Positions 1 to 8,554 of a stretch of DNA of 48,193 bases are shown here, one piece after another. A program made the translations under genes and the position numbers. Positions within the stretch are counted from its first letter, which is position 1. Each line of letters opens with the position of its first letter. Under the pieces are notes generated by a model. It worked only from the letters and a program-made list of their open reading frames with translations, searched no databases and was not told the origin of the DNA. The DNA is from Candidatus Companilactobacillus pullicola. Its GTDB lineage: Bacteria > Bacillota > Bacilli > Lactobacillales > Lactobacillaceae. Location: assembly GCA_019116025.1 (NCBI GenBank), contig DXCM01000025.1, positions 1 through 48,193 of the forward strand. The letters are read 5' to 3'.

Positions 1-105
1 AAACAAAAAAGATATTTTTTCAAAATAAAATTAGTATAACTTTTACATAGTACACTTTAATAAAGAAAAGTACAGTATAATTCTTTCAAAAATTATGCAG
101 TATTA

Positions 106-363
106 ATGATGGTTTTTGAAATCATTAAAGACAAAATGGAATCAGGTGAACCAGTCGTGATTTCGAATTTCACCAAGTTTCAAACAACCCGATTAAAGGA
201 AACAACGAAGACGCTTAATGGAAAGCAAGTAAAGCTTAAACCACAGTACACGCCATCGACAGTTTTCTCGAAGGGATTCCGTCAAGAAATCCAGCGCTGC
301 AGTCCACAAATCGAGCGGGCAATCGAAGCAAAGAAAAAGGAGCAACAATTAGAAGGCTACTAA
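106..363 (+). CDS. HU/IHF-like DNA-binding protein, N-terminally short
   Basis: The 85-residue product carries the second half of an HU-type fold: a basic beta-arm region (residues about 17-60) with the pattern G-x-x-V-x-I-x-x-F, then a P-S-x-V-F-S-K-G-F segment like the HU P-x-F-x-x-G-K motif. Typical HU proteins have about 40 more residues at the N-terminus, which are missing here. The frame stays open upstream to base 64 but has no start codon, and a TATAAT box lies at 76-81, so this may be a truncated gene. No clear ribosome site precedes ATG 106. The family bends DNA; activity of this short form is uncertain. Confidence 0.5.
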   Translation: MMVFEIIKDKMESGEPVVISNFTKFQTTRLKETTKTLNGKQVKLKPQYTPSTVFSKGFRQEIQRCSPQIERAIEAKKKEQQLEGY

Positions 364-391
364 TGATAACAAGTTCATTCTGAGATATAAT
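363..391 (+). promoter_or_regulatory. Promoter of antisense RNA remnant
   Basis: ATGATA (363-368) and TATAAT (386-391) are separated by 17 bases. The layout matches the promoters of the antisense RNAs at 20.0, 21.1, 28.3 and 30.3 kb, which use ATGACA or GTGACA. Confidence 0.6.
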
Positions 392-397
392 TTCTGT

Positions 398-490
398 AAT
401 GCGACATAACAGCAGCTACTAAGCAGTTGTTGCTTATGTGTTTAACTATCAATAATAACTAAGCCACCTCAAACTGTTAGGCGGCTTTTA
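398..490 (+). ncRNA. Antisense RNA of a type I-like cassette (orphan copy)
   Basis: The conserved core GCTACTAAGCAGTTGTTGCT is followed by an imperfect terminator hairpin (GCCACCT / AGGCGGC, 462-485) and a short T-rich run. The same core and the same hairpin sequence occur in four other cassettes of this window. On the opposite strand only a peptide C-terminus (LIQTLRKY, stop at 498-500) remains, so this is an antisense gene whose target has mostly gone. Confidence 0.6.
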
Positions 491-497
491 TTTCAGC

Positions 498-560
498 TCA
501 ATACTTTCGCAGAGTCTGAATAAGCTTGATTTTTATCTTAAGGATGCAGTTGCATCCTTC
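498..560 (-). pseudogene. Remnant of type I-like peptide gene
   Basis: Reading the minus strand, the frame ends in LIQTLRKY, matching the ends of the intact peptides at 21.3 kb (NLIRALRK) and 28.5 kb (ELIKVLRQ). The hydrophobic middle is missing. The segment runs into the GGATGCA/TGCATCC hairpin at 540-559, comparable in sequence with the start-codon hairpins of the intact copies. I read this as an internally deleted copy. Confidence 0.45.
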
Positions 561-570
561 TTTTTTTACC
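540..570 (+). terminator. GGATGCA-type terminator
   Basis: A perfect hairpin AAGGATGCA-GT-TGCATCCTT is followed by a T-rich run. The same hairpin with small loop changes recurs at 13.9, 15.05, 17.07 and 19.1 kb. Confidence 0.7.
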
Positions 571-752
571 TTCAAAAAAGCAAAAAAAGAAGCCAATCAA
601 GGAATCATCCTCGATCAGCTTAAAAGAGAAAACAAAAAAATGATTCAAAAAAATGTGTAGTACTACAAGAGTTAGTATGGCACATTACCGATTATTTAGT
701 CAATAATATTTCATACCAATTTTATTAATTACCAACAAATAAACCTAAAATA

Positions 753-767
753 TGCTATTATAACAGT
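753..767 (+). promoter_or_regulatory. Extended -10 promoter of the 0.9-13.7 kb operon
   Basis: TGCTATTATAACAGT has the TGn extension and a near-consensus -10. The same box occurs at 15261-15275, and the variant TGCTATAATAACAGT at 23357 and 23671. No good -35 is visible, as is common for extended -10 promoters. Confidence 0.6.
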
Positions 768-855
768 AAGAAATAATGATAAGAGTTTATAGGCTCTTAT
801 TCATAACAAATAATCTTAATAGAAAAAATAAAGTCTATGGAAGAGTGATAAGTTA

Positions 856-1050
856 ATGCAAACCGTGCCAACAATAATTGGATTGCTATTATTTTTCAAC
901 TGCGTTGACCAGTTGGTAAAACATAAGCGAAACTACGGGGCCGACGAAATTACCTGGGAAAGATTAAGAAAGTGTCTAGGGAGCACATATAACTGGTTAT
1001 TTTTTGGCTCGATTGTAGGAATGTTCTTAATCGTGATTGGGCTCAATTGA
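856..1050 (+). CDS. Small two-segment membrane protein
   Basis: The 64-residue product has a hydrophobic N-terminal segment (residues 5-20) and a second one at the C-terminus (48-63), separated by a charged loop. It is the first gene after the extended -10 promoter at 753. The ribosome site (GAGTGATAAG) is weak. I do not recognise the family. A small anchor or holin-like peptide would fit the shape, but nothing more specific is supported. Confidence 0.55.
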   Translation: MQTVPTIIGLLLFFNCVDQLVKHKRNYGADEITWERLRKCLGSTYNWLFFGSIVGMFLIVIGLN

Positions 1051-1113
1051 GATGCACTTATTCAAATCTTTTTAAGTTAGCAAGCTTAATTAATAAAAAG
1101 AAGGTGAGTCTTG

Positions 1114-2508
1114 ATGGATACATACTTTATTCCAGTTCCATTAATTGGATTAACGGAGAAAAAGTCTTATAAGATCGTCGTTGAATTAGAACAGTTTCGC
1201 CATGGCCCAATTAAAGACGATACGGGCAACGTTAGAGAATATGTTCATGTATTTCGAGCGAACGCCGCAAGTCAAGTTGAATTGATCAATCTTCCAGCTG
1301 ACGGTTTACCAAAGCCAAACAAGCTGATCGCTAATTATCGTTTATACGAATTTGACCATAGGGACTGGAAACAACTCGGCGGCAGCTCAGGAAGATTAAG
1401 TAAAACCGTCTCAAAGTTTCTTAAAGCTAAAAATGATGGTCCAATTATTGGAGCCAACTTAGAGTTAAACGTTAATAAAGCCTTAGATTGTTACTCAGAT
1501 AATCGAGAACAACCAGATGAACAAGACTTGCTTCAAACCGAAAATAAACAGTTATTTGAAACCCTTGAAGAAACCAAAGAGAAACATAGCAAGCTTCAAG
1601 CAGATCTAGATTACTTAAACTCTGATTTAAGCGAAATCGAAACTGATATTGAAACAACTAAAGCAGCCATCAAGAGTAAACACGAGCTTCAAGAACAAAT
1701 TGAAGAGAAGCAAGATCGAAACAAAGATTTGATTAAACAACTGGATGCAGTTAAGACCACTAATCAGCAATTGCAAACTGAGATCAATCAAAAGCATCAT
1801 GCTAACGAAATGATGCAGCAAACTGTTGACCGCCAAAACGAAACATATGACCACTTGGTCTTTCTTTCAGAGTACATGCAAGATGTTGCGACGTATAAGA
1901 AGATCATTCAGCATCGACAAGAACACGATTTACAAAAGGTCGATGATCGCCGAATCAAGTATGTTTTGATGTCGAAGTCATTTCCTGAATTTTTAGCAAA
2001 GTACAACTGGAAAGTGGATGCTAAAAAGGAAGTCCTTTTACAAGAAAATATTTCACTGGTTTATGCCTTGATTGGTCAAGACAAAGAGTCAAAAGACTAC
2101 TTAATTAAAATTGGTTCTTCGGTTGATTTTGAAAGCCAATCAGTGATTTTTGATCATGGTATCAAGTACAAGCATTTTCGGCCAAGATCATTAGTTGTTG
2201 TATCGGATTTGTTCCAAACGATCGATTATGATCCGTACAATACTGAACTATTAGTGCGTTATGTCTTTGAAAAGAAGTATGAAGCAGCTAAACGCTATAA
2301 GAACGAATGGTTTGAATGTACTCCTGAAACACTTAAAGGGTTACGTGAAGTATATGACTATTTTGACACGCAACTTTCACATGACGGTTATTTAGACAAG
2401 GTAATTCATCGAGGCAAAGAGATGAATGAAAGCAACAAAAGCAATTTTTATAACAAGTGTTCTAGAAAGATTGCCAAAAGAATTTGGCCAGATTTAACGC
2501 AAAAGTAG
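1114..2508 (+). CDS. Coiled-coil protein with T5orf172/GIY-YIG-like C-terminus
   Basis: A 464-residue protein in three parts. Residues 1-125 form an unrecognised globular region. Residues 138-270 are a long Glu/Lys/Gln-rich coiled coil. Residues 315-430 resemble the T5orf172 (MUG113) branch of the GIY-YIG nuclease superfamily, with VYALIG, then YLIKIGSS, and later NEWFECTPE. That family is common in phages and mobile elements; some members are nucleases, but catalysis is not established for this branch. ATG 1114 sits 7 bases after AAGGTG; a TTG directly before it (1111) is the alternative start. The coiled coil suggests oligomerisation. Family placement is by motif only. Confidence 0.65.
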   Translation: MDTYFIPVPLIGLTEKKSYKIVVELEQFRHGPIKDDTGNVREYVHVFRANAASQVELINLPADGLPKPNKLIANYRLYEFDHRDWKQLGGSSGRLSKTVSKFLKAKNDGPIIGANLELNVNKALDCYSDNREQPDEQDLLQTENKQLFETLEETKEKHSKLQADLDYLNSDLSEIETDIETTKAAIKSKHELQEQIEEKQDRNKDLIKQLDAVKTTNQQLQTEINQKHHANEMMQQTVDRQNETYDHLVFLSEYMQDVATYKKIIQHRQEHDLQKVDDRRIKYVLMSKSFPEFLAKYNWKVDAKKEVLLQENISLVYALIGQDKESKDYLIKIGSSVDFESQSVIFDHGIKYKHFRPRSLVVVSDLFQTIDYDPYNTELLVRYVFEKKYEAAKRYKNEWFECTPETLKGLREVYDYFDTQLSHDGYLDKVIHRGKEMNESNKSNFYNKCSRKIAKRIWPDLTQK

Positions 2509-2560
2509 AAAGAAAAATTAGTACGTGAATATTTAGAAAATTATTAGGAGGTAAAGAATA

Positions 2561-2881
2561 ATGATCGCAAGTCAACAACCTAACGTAAATAAAAAAGAAT
2601 CAATCGTATTTGTTTCTATAGAAAGTATTAAAAAGGCTAACTCAAAAGATAATTTTGTCTTTACCCAAGAAACGAAAGGACTAAACCTTACAAAGCATTT
2701 GACAGTTTCGTACCGTCAAAACAGTGAAGATAGCGGTCGCACCATTTACGATGTGTATGTATCTGGGAATGACAGCTTAGGTAAATTACAAGCTAAGTTT
2801 TTAAACAATCACCCTAAGTTACTTGTAAAGTTTTTAAATCGTGATTATGGATTTAACATTACTCAAAAGCAATTAAGATAA
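2561..2881 (+). CDS. Short paralogue of the 4.1 kb protein
   Basis: The 106-residue product has a strong ribosome site (AGGAGG). Its C-terminal 60 residues match residues about 35-95 of the protein at 4102, sharing DVYV, LGK-Q-KFLN, HP and YGFNITQKQL. It ends where the longer paralogue continues with its middle and C-terminal domains. It is either a truncated copy or a stand-alone version of that N-terminal domain. Function unknown. Confidence 0.65.
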   Translation: MIASQQPNVNKKESIVFVSIESIKKANSKDNFVFTQETKGLNLTKHLTVSYRQNSEDSGRTIYDVYVSGNDSLGKLQAKFLNNHPKLLVKFLNRDYGFNITQKQLR

Positions 2882-2902
2882 TCGATTTAAGGAGAAAGTA
2901 CG

Positions 2903-3088
2903 ATGCAATTAAATACTGATGATGTAATTAAACTTGCTGAAACGGGCAAGGTTAAGGACATCGAATTAGATGATATGGCAAAGGCGGTCTTAGGTGCATG
3001 TGTATACATGTTAAATTTTGCGAAAGACTGTTACTTAATAGAAAAAAAGTCTAAAAATACCAAGAAGTCTCAAGGGGAAAGCAAATGA
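2903..3088 (+). CDS. Hypothetical small protein
   Basis: The 61-residue product starts with an acidic helical stretch and ends in a very basic tail (KKSKNTKKS). An AAGGAGA ribosome site lies 7 bases before the ATG. Its stop overlaps the start of the next gene (ATGA), so the two are probably translationally coupled. I do not recognise the family. Confidence 0.6.
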   Translation: MQLNTDDVIKLAETGKVKDIELDDMAKAVLGACVYMLNFAKDCYLIEKKSKNTKKSQGESK

Positions 3089-3366
3089 AAAAAATCTTAA
3101 AGAACGTTTTACGTTGGGGAGTATTCGGTGCTTGCTGGTTTGCATTCAGCGGAATTGTAAAGGCAATTTTTTCAATCAATCACCTCAATACTGTAAATGA
3201 CTTCGTAAACATTTATAACCTTATCACGTATATTTTAACTTTCGAAATTGGTGGATGGCTAAGCCAGACCGCTTTGGTGAAACCATTGAATAAGTTTTTA
3301 GACTGGATGGATAGTAAAAATTGGCTAAATTGGCTTTATCGCATTATTGACTGGTTTCACGATTAA
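3085..3366 (+). CDS. Membrane protein, hypothetical
   Basis: The 93-residue product has two hydrophobic segments (about 10-30 and 42-62) and a Trp-rich C-terminus (WMDSKNWLNWLYRIIDWF). It is coupled by an ATGA overlap to the small protein before it, which suggests the two work together. No family is recognised. Confidence 0.6.
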   Translation: MKKILKNVLRWGVFGACWFAFSGIVKAIFSINHLNTVNDFVNIYNLITYILTFEIGGWLSQTALVKPLNKFLDWMDSKNWLNWLYRIIDWFHD

Positions 3367-3437
3367 ATTGCTAACATCAGGCTTTAAGAAAGAAAAAGCC
3401 TAAAAAGACTCAAAAACTACAAGGAATGTTAATTAAT

Positions 3438-3767
3438 ATGGAAAAATGGAAAAAAGATGTAATTAATAATATTTACCGAAAATTTGAAGAATATGACATT
3501 ACTGAAGAAAAAACAGACCTTTCGATCAGTATTACTGATAATTATTTGTCTTATAAAAAAGAAAGTATCAACGAATTAGCATTAATAATTAATGGATACC
3601 GAATTGCCGCTTATGAAAACTGGGATCCTGAAAAGTTTGCCATCGGTTCAACAACTGGCACCAAATTAACAAACGGTGAAATTGCAGACATAATGAATTT
3701 CAACATAATTAAGACATTTTACCGCATCGCTAAACACGAGCTAGCAAAGCCTAAAGAACGTCATTAA
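3438..3767 (+). CDS. Hypothetical protein
   Basis: A soluble-looking 109-residue protein with many charged residues. ATG 3438 is preferred over ATG 3426 because the AAGGAA ribosome site abuts the latter. It belongs to the plus-strand run and is flanked by short gaps. I see no known motif. Confidence 0.55.
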   Translation: MEKWKKDVINNIYRKFEEYDITEEKTDLSISITDNYLSYKKESINELALIINGYRIAAYENWDPEKFAIGSTTGTKLTNGEIADIMNFNIIKTFYRIAKHELAKPKERH

Positions 3768-3820
3768 TATCATTTTAATAATTAATTAATACAAAGGGAG
3801 ATCATATAAGGAGAAAATAA

Positions 3821-4021
3821 ATGAAAAAGACAATTATCTTAACGCTTATTGGAGCTGCGTTAAGCTGCTTAGCAATTACACTTATAAAAAATAGTGAACT
3901 AAGCACTAAAGCTGATATTGCTTCATACTTAACAAAACATCATTATCATCAAGAAGAAATTAACGGCGTTATGTCAAACACCGTAAAGAACTATCACAAC
4001 ATGTATGATGAAACATTTTAA
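3821..4021 (+). CDS. Small exported or membrane-anchored protein
   Basis: The 66-residue product begins MKKTIILTLIGAALSCLAITL, a signal-anchor shape, followed by a short His/Asn-rich hydrophilic tail. The cysteine in LSCLA is not in a clean lipobox with a following small residue, so a lipoprotein is possible but not shown. AAGGAG lies 8 bases before the ATG. Confidence 0.55.
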   Translation: MKKTIILTLIGAALSCLAITLIKNSELSTKADIASYLTKHHYHQEEINGVMSNTVKNYHNMYDETF

Positions 4022-4101
4022 AAAATAAAGTAATAAATTTATTTTTAAAGAAAAATCATCGTGAGATGATTACAAAAAATATATTACGAGAGGGTAATCA
4101 T

Positions 4102-4977
4102 ATGGCAATGGATTCAAAAAATAGCAACGACGATAATCAATTAATAGCTTGGGAAGAAAAAAGTTTTGAGTTTGAAGACATTGAGCATTTAAGAATCTCA
4201 TATACTTTAACCAGCAACAATGACGGTCTTCATGACGTTTACGTTTATGGAACTGATAATGAAGGAAAAGTTCAAGCTGAATTTTTGAACAGTCATCCTC
4301 AAATATTAACAGCGTTCATAAATGGTCTTGGATATAACATCACTCAAAAACAATTAGCTCGAACGAAGCACTTAATTCAAAAGCATCTAGGTTTGCTGAA
4401 AGATTTCGAGTGTGAAGCAACCGAACAATTTGAAATGAAAATTGATAAGACATCATGGCTGGTAAGCCAGTTAATGTCATGGACGGAGTTAATACCCGAT
4501 GATACTAAAGAAGAAGCAAAAATCCATGAATATGTCTTTTTACCAGTAATTGAGCAAACCGTTAAAAAAGAAAACATTCACGCAACAGGAAGATATGCTG
4601 TAAAGATGGTTAATGATCCTGATAAACGTTCACCAGAGGCTCGAATGTTTGCTGACCAAATAGCGAAACAAATTGAACGCAACGACGTTTTTGAAGATAA
4701 AAGTATTAAACCCCGTGCATTATTTGCCATCAGTCCAGAAACTGATTTGTACAAGTTCTTTAGTAATCTATATGGGAACCAAGCCAAAATGGACCAAGCT
4801 TTAAAAGCTGCAGGCTGGTTTAAACCGGGCGAAGAGGCGCATGAGAACGTTAAAATTGGTGAGTTTTGTGATTCTTACTGGGCGATTCCTGAATGGGAGG
4901 ATTACGTCGAAGCCACCTTACGTAAAGCTTTTCCTCATGGCTTATACGATAAGATGAAAATCACAATCAAAGCGTAG
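4102..4977 (+). CDS. Three-part hypothetical protein, parent of the 2.6 kb paralogue
   Basis: A 291-residue soluble protein. ATG 4102 follows GAGAGGG by 8 bases and is preferred to ATG 4066. Residues about 25-95 are shared with the gene at 2561. Residues 100-190 form a separate acidic helical region. The C-terminus (about 215-291) is aromatic and compact (YWAIPEWEDYVEATLRKAF). No catalytic motif is recognised. Repeating only its first domain nearby points to domain shuffling in this operon. Confidence 0.6.
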   Translation: MAMDSKNSNDDNQLIAWEEKSFEFEDIEHLRISYTLTSNNDGLHDVYVYGTDNEGKVQAEFLNSHPQILTAFINGLGYNITQKQLARTKHLIQKHLGLLKDFECEATEQFEMKIDKTSWLVSQLMSWTELIPDDTKEEAKIHEYVFLPVIEQTVKKENIHATGRYAVKMVNDPDKRSPEARMFADQIAKQIERNDVFEDKSIKPRALFAISPETDLYKFFSNLYGNQAKMDQALKAAGWFKPGEEAHENVKIGEFCDSYWAIPEWEDYVEATLRKAFPHGLYDKMKITIKA

Positions 4978-5016
4978 TAGGAAAACGAACAGAATAATCT
5001 AGAAAGGATAATCAAA

Positions 5017-5520
5017 ATGGGACAACATTTTGCGGATAAGTTGCGAGATATTGCTAATCAAAAGTCAGAAAATGATGAAGCTTTAATCAAAAAAATAAAT
5101 TCAATATTTGATCGTTATGCGCCTGAATTAAAAGAACAAATTCCAGAAGACATTCAAAATGATTTAGTTAGCTCAGCTAAACAAAAGCAACATAAAAAGA
5201 TTATTTCAATTGATGATTACCTGTCCAGCGAATTGAAAAATGACAAAGCTATCACCGCTAATGATTGCCTAGAAGATATCAAGAATTTTGAAAGTATTTT
5301 TGCTCAAGCCCAATCAAATTCACTGATAGACTACAAGGAATACGATGGAGCGAGAACACTAGAGTACAAAATACACGATAACCGATATATGATTTACAAT
5401 CGCAATAAGATATTCATTCTTTCAATTGTTTTAGGTGCTGATTCATTAGTAAAAGCCCTTAAAAATGAAGGCTTTGAAGTATCGGTTTCAGGTCCTAAAA
5501 AATTGCGTGTTAAGTGGTAA
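5017..5520 (+). CDS. Hypothetical soluble protein
   Basis: The 167-residue product has a charged helical N-terminal half and a C-terminal alpha/beta-like part ending GFEVSVSGPKKLRVKW. A GAAAGGATAA ribosome site precedes it. Its end overlaps the next small frame. No family is recognised. Confidence 0.6.
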   Translation: MGQHFADKLRDIANQKSENDEALIKKINSIFDRYAPELKEQIPEDIQNDLVSSAKQKQHKKIISIDDYLSSELKNDKAITANDCLEDIKNFESIFAQAQSNSLIDYKEYDGARTLEYKIHDNRYMIYNRNKIFILSIVLGADSLVKALKNEGFEVSVSGPKKLRVKW

Positions 5521-5702
5521 ATGTTAAAAGCATAGAAAGGAAATACACAATAGTACAAATCACTGAAGAATTAGCAAACGAATTAATCGACTGGTTGGAT
5601 GTTGACTTAGATAATACAGTGACTGACGATGATGCTGACGAATGTCAAGAAATGATTGACGAGCTAAATGACGCAATCAATGAAAGTAAAAATAACAAGT
5701 GA
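5514..5702 (+). CDS. Small acidic protein, start uncertain
   Basis: The 62-residue frame is very acidic (DLDNTVTDDDADECQE) and opens at GTG 5514 inside the end of the previous gene. An AGAAAGG ribosome site at 5534 lies downstream of that GTG, so translation may begin further in at a non-ATG codon near 5549. The next gene follows after 11 bases. Function unknown. Confidence 0.45.
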   Translation: MVNVKSIERKYTIVQITEELANELIDWLDVDLDNTVTDDDADECQEMIDELNDAINESKNNK

Positions 5703-5713
5703 AAGGGTAAAAC

Positions 5714-6214
5714 ATGAAGAAAAATATTAATCCGGTTAAATTCCATGCAACTGACCATGCAATTCAACGCTTGAACGAACGTTTTAACGTGACCAAGGAC
5801 GAATCTAGTAAATGGGTCAGACGTTTTCTTAACGATGCAGTTCAACTCAGTGATGAAACTGGCGATCCAGATTGTAAATACTTTAAGAAGGGTCAATGTA
5901 TTGCAGTCGTTAACATCCCTAAGAAGTTAGTTATCACTGTTTATCAACAAATGCCTGCCAAAGATTTACGAGGATTTAAATCAAGTTTGTCAACGTATAT
6001 CCGGCCATTTTCGAAGAAGATTGGCAAACGATACTCGCATGATCTTAATAACCATCTTTATTTATTGGTGTCTAAGCTGTTTGCATCCATTGTCCAAATG
6101 AAAATTCCATCCAAGAAGTTTCAAAGCCTTGAGCAAATTAAAAAGATCTGTATTGAGATTGAGCAGAATGCATCTGATGCAATCAATGATTTAAAGGCGC
6201 TAAAGAGGCTTTAA
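5714..6214 (+). CDS. Hypothetical protein with DUF4258-like N-terminus
   Basis: A 166-residue protein. Residues 10-80 resemble the DUF4258 pattern: HAIQRLNERF, a helix, then a strand pair around CIAVVNIPKKLVITVYQ. That family includes toxin-like and RNase-fold-like small proteins, but no activity is shown here. The C-terminal half is helical and basic. The ribosome site is AAAGGG. The family link is weak. Confidence 0.45.
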   Translation: MKKNINPVKFHATDHAIQRLNERFNVTKDESSKWVRRFLNDAVQLSDETGDPDCKYFKKGQCIAVVNIPKKLVITVYQQMPAKDLRGFKSSLSTYIRPFSKKIGKRYSHDLNNHLYLLVSKLFASIVQMKIPSKKFQSLEQIKKICIEIEQNASDAINDLKALKRL

Positions 6215-6229
6215 TGTGAGGTAAGAATA

Positions 6230-6616
6230 ATGCTTAGCTTCTCTTTTATAGCGATCAGTGTAGTTTTTATTGCTAACTTTTATTTTCTGATTAATAAAGT
6301 ATGGGAATTGTCTAAATCAAGAGATACGGTCTTCGATCTATACGAGAAAAAATTTGACCATAAGGCAAATAAAACCTTCAAAGATCGTTTCCTTATCGGA
6401 TTGGGAGTCTTCTTGGGATTAATTTCCATTTTGATCAGTTTTTGTGAAGCAATCATGGCAATCTATTGCCTAGACTTTGGTTGCTGTTTATTGGTTTCAG
6501 ATTTTGTTAAAGCGTTGAAAATGGCTGCTTATGGTGGCTTGATTCTAGCAGCGTTAAATATGTGTGCAGCTGTCTTAACTCTCTTTTTCGACTTAATAAA
6601 ACAAGAACTCAATTAA
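6230..6616 (+). CDS. Membrane protein, hypothetical
   Basis: The 128-residue product has a hydrophobic N-terminus (4-22) and two further hydrophobic stretches (about 55-80 and 95-120). The loop after the first is charged and probably cytoplasmic. A GTGAGGT ribosome site precedes it. No family is recognised. Confidence 0.6.
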   Translation: MLSFSFIAISVVFIANFYFLINKVWELSKSRDTVFDLYEKKFDHKANKTFKDRFLIGLGVFLGLISILISFCEAIMAIYCLDFGCCLLVSDFVKALKMAAYGGLILAALNMCAAVLTLFFDLIKQELN

Positions 6617-6662
6617 AAACTTTAATAATAATTTGAACGAAACGTAAGGGAGATGATGCTAT

Positions 6663-7043
6663 ATGCAAAATATTAATTACAAAGAACTTGAAGACATCTA
6701 CATGCCATCTAACTTTGATGAGGTTGTTGATAGTTGTCACCTGAAACCCAGCCGTAAAGTAATCTTGAAAGAAATTATCAAGTATTCGCAATTTAGCTCT
6801 TTACACGGATGCTTCTTCAGTGAACGAGAACTTGCTAAACTCACTAAATACACAATTAATGGAGTCATCAAGGCCTTACGAGACTTAAGAAGGGCTGGAT
6901 TAATTAGCAGTAATCGTCTACTAGACCTAAATGGACGTAAAGGAATTACGTGCATCATCAACGAACGAGAAGAAAAACGAATCTTCATGATCACATACGT
7001 TAACTGGGACAAATTCGAAGGTGAACCTAAGTTCAAACTTTAA
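6663..7043 (+). CDS. Winged-helix DNA-binding protein
   Basis: A 126-residue protein with a helix-turn-helix at about 55-85 (FSERELAKLTKYTINGVIKALRDLRRAGLI) and a following wing-like strand pair (GITCIINE, RIFMITYV). The layout is like MarR/GntR-type domains or replication-initiator wings. It is probably a regulator of this operon or a DNA-binding replication accessory. GGGAGATG precedes the ATG. Confidence 0.65.
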   Translation: MQNINYKELEDIYMPSNFDEVVDSCHLKPSRKVILKEIIKYSQFSSLHGCFFSERELAKLTKYTINGVIKALRDLRRAGLISSNRLLDLNGRKGITCIINEREEKRIFMITYVNWDKFEGEPKFKL

Positions 7044-7067
7044 TAACGTAGAAAGGAAGCTTTAAGA

Positions 7068-7262
7068 ATGGCACATTTTGTAAAACTTGAAAACGGAACT
7101 TATTTGAACGTGGATTTAATCAGCTGTATCACCGCAAACAACAAGGCATATACATTAGGAGACGATGATCCTCGGCTTGTTCTAACTAACAAAGATGTTG
7201 AAAATATCTTGAATGCAACCGGGTATTATAAGCCTAAAGTTCGTCGGTTTGAAGATCAATAA
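7068..7262 (+). CDS. Hypothetical small protein
   Basis: A 64-residue protein with a clear GAAAGGAAG ribosome site. It begins AHFVKLENGTYLNVDLISCI, a short strand-rich pattern, and ends basic. Function unknown. Confidence 0.55.
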   Translation: MAHFVKLENGTYLNVDLISCITANNKAYTLGDDDPRLVLTNKDVENILNATGYYKPKVRRFEDQ

Positions 7263-7277
7263 GAGGTGACAATCACT

Positions 7278-8210
7278 ATGAGTGACGATAAATATTTAGA
7301 TTTAACGTTAGTTAACCCTGATACACATTATTATTTTAATGATGCATCGTGTGTTGAAGCCATTATTGTAGGAACGTCAACATGGATTTTGTTAGATGAA
7401 TATCCATGTAAGTCACCATTACGCTGGTCAGGCAAATCATTACAGTCTGTTTATCCTAAAATCGTTGAAACCAAGAAACAATTGGAGGCTAAATATCAAT
7501 TGTTAAGGCTTTTAGGCAAAATATGCGATCAAGATGAATTATTCAAATTCAATCAAGATGATTTAGCAAGTGAGTGTCATCTCCAAGATGAAATCGATGC
7601 AGATCCTGAAATCACTGATGACATTCAAGAAATTTATGACTTTATATATGGCTGTGTTAACAGCTGGAAAGACGTTGAAAATGCTTTGATTACGATTAAA
7701 CCAGCACGTTGGAGTGAACACTGGGAAGACTACTACTTAACTGAAAACATCAAACAGAGCTTAAAAATTGACCATTTAGAGTTAATCGAAGATAACGATA
7801 TGACTGGCTTAACAAAGTTGTTATTGCCGTGGTATGAAGCAGAACATGTTAATAAGCCTTATCTGCTGATTAATACACCATTCATCGATCATGTCTACGA
7901 TGGAATTCAAGTCTACTACAATTATCAAGACCATTATGTGACTGATGACGGGTGGACCTTTAATGAGTTCGATATGATTGGCAATTCTGATGAGAATCAG
8001 CAAAAAGTTGATCGGTACCTCAGTGAATTAGCACATGAATACGGCTGCGAGTATGTTGACCATGAATTACGCAGAAAGACTGATCATCGGATGAGCGTAA
8101 AGAGTTCTAACGGTGATTTCATTGAGGTAAATAACGGGTTAAGTGAATTGCTGCAATGCATCATCTGTGCATTCCATGATTTGAGAAATGCATATAAGGC
8201 ATATGAATAA
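7278..8210 (+). CDS. Hypothetical acidic protein
   Basis: A 310-residue, strongly acidic soluble protein. ATG 7278 fits the AAGAGGTGA site better than GTG 7266. Aromatic and acidic residues are frequent, a composition often seen in phage and plasmid accessory proteins. No catalytic motif or family is recognised. Confidence 0.6.
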   Translation: MSDDKYLDLTLVNPDTHYYFNDASCVEAIIVGTSTWILLDEYPCKSPLRWSGKSLQSVYPKIVETKKQLEAKYQLLRLLGKICDQDELFKFNQDDLASECHLQDEIDADPEITDDIQEIYDFIYGCVNSWKDVENALITIKPARWSEHWEDYYLTENIKQSLKIDHLELIEDNDMTGLTKLLLPWYEAEHVNKPYLLINTPFIDHVYDGIQVYYNYQDHYVTDDGWTFNEFDMIGNSDENQQKVDRYLSELAHEYGCEYVDHELRRKTDHRMSVKSSNGDFIEVNNGLSELLQCIICAFHDLRNAYKAYE

Positions 8211-8224
8211 AAGAAGGTTCAATG

Positions 8225-8554
8225 ATGAATGTCATAAAGAGATTTAAAAAGAAGATTTGTAATCGCTGGTTAGCTTTTTGTTGGCACTATACTAATAAGG
8301 CTAAATTTATTATGGAATGGAAAAAGAATGATACTGTTCGTTTAACATGTTATTCTAACAAGTCTAAAAATAATAATGAGAAAATAGAAGCGGACGCTCT
8401 TTCAAAAGCAATCGTTGCAATTGTAAAAGAGTTGAAAGCAGGTGCTGACAATCCTACAGAAGAAGAAATATTAGAGCCCTTTAAAATTGCAGTGGCGCAA
8501 GAATTTGGCATTACTAAAGAAGAATATTATCGGAGGAAAAAAGATGGAGTTTGA
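8225..8554 (+). CDS. Hypothetical basic protein
   Basis: A 109-residue protein, basic at the N-terminus (IKRFKKKICNRW) and acidic later. ATG 8225 is better spaced from AAGAAGG than ATG 8222. Its 3' end overlaps the start of the next gene at 8544 and contains that gene's ribosome site. Confidence 0.5.
   Translation: MNVIKRFKKKICNRWLAFCWHYTNKAKFIMEWKKNDTVRLTCYSNKSKNNNEKIEADALSKAIVAIVKELKAGADNPTEEEILEPFKIAVAQEFGITKEEYYRRKKDGV

Larger units (their letters stand above)
540..830. repeat. Duplicated intergenic module, copy 1
   Basis: The stretch from the terminator to the extended -10 box is homologous to 15053-15310. Shared landmarks in order are the GGATGC hairpin, an A-rich segment with CTTAAAAGAGA, TACTACA, TATTTAGTC and the box TGCTATTATAACAGT followed by ATGATAA. 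It supplies a terminator for the gene before and a promoter for the operon after. Confidence 0.65.
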
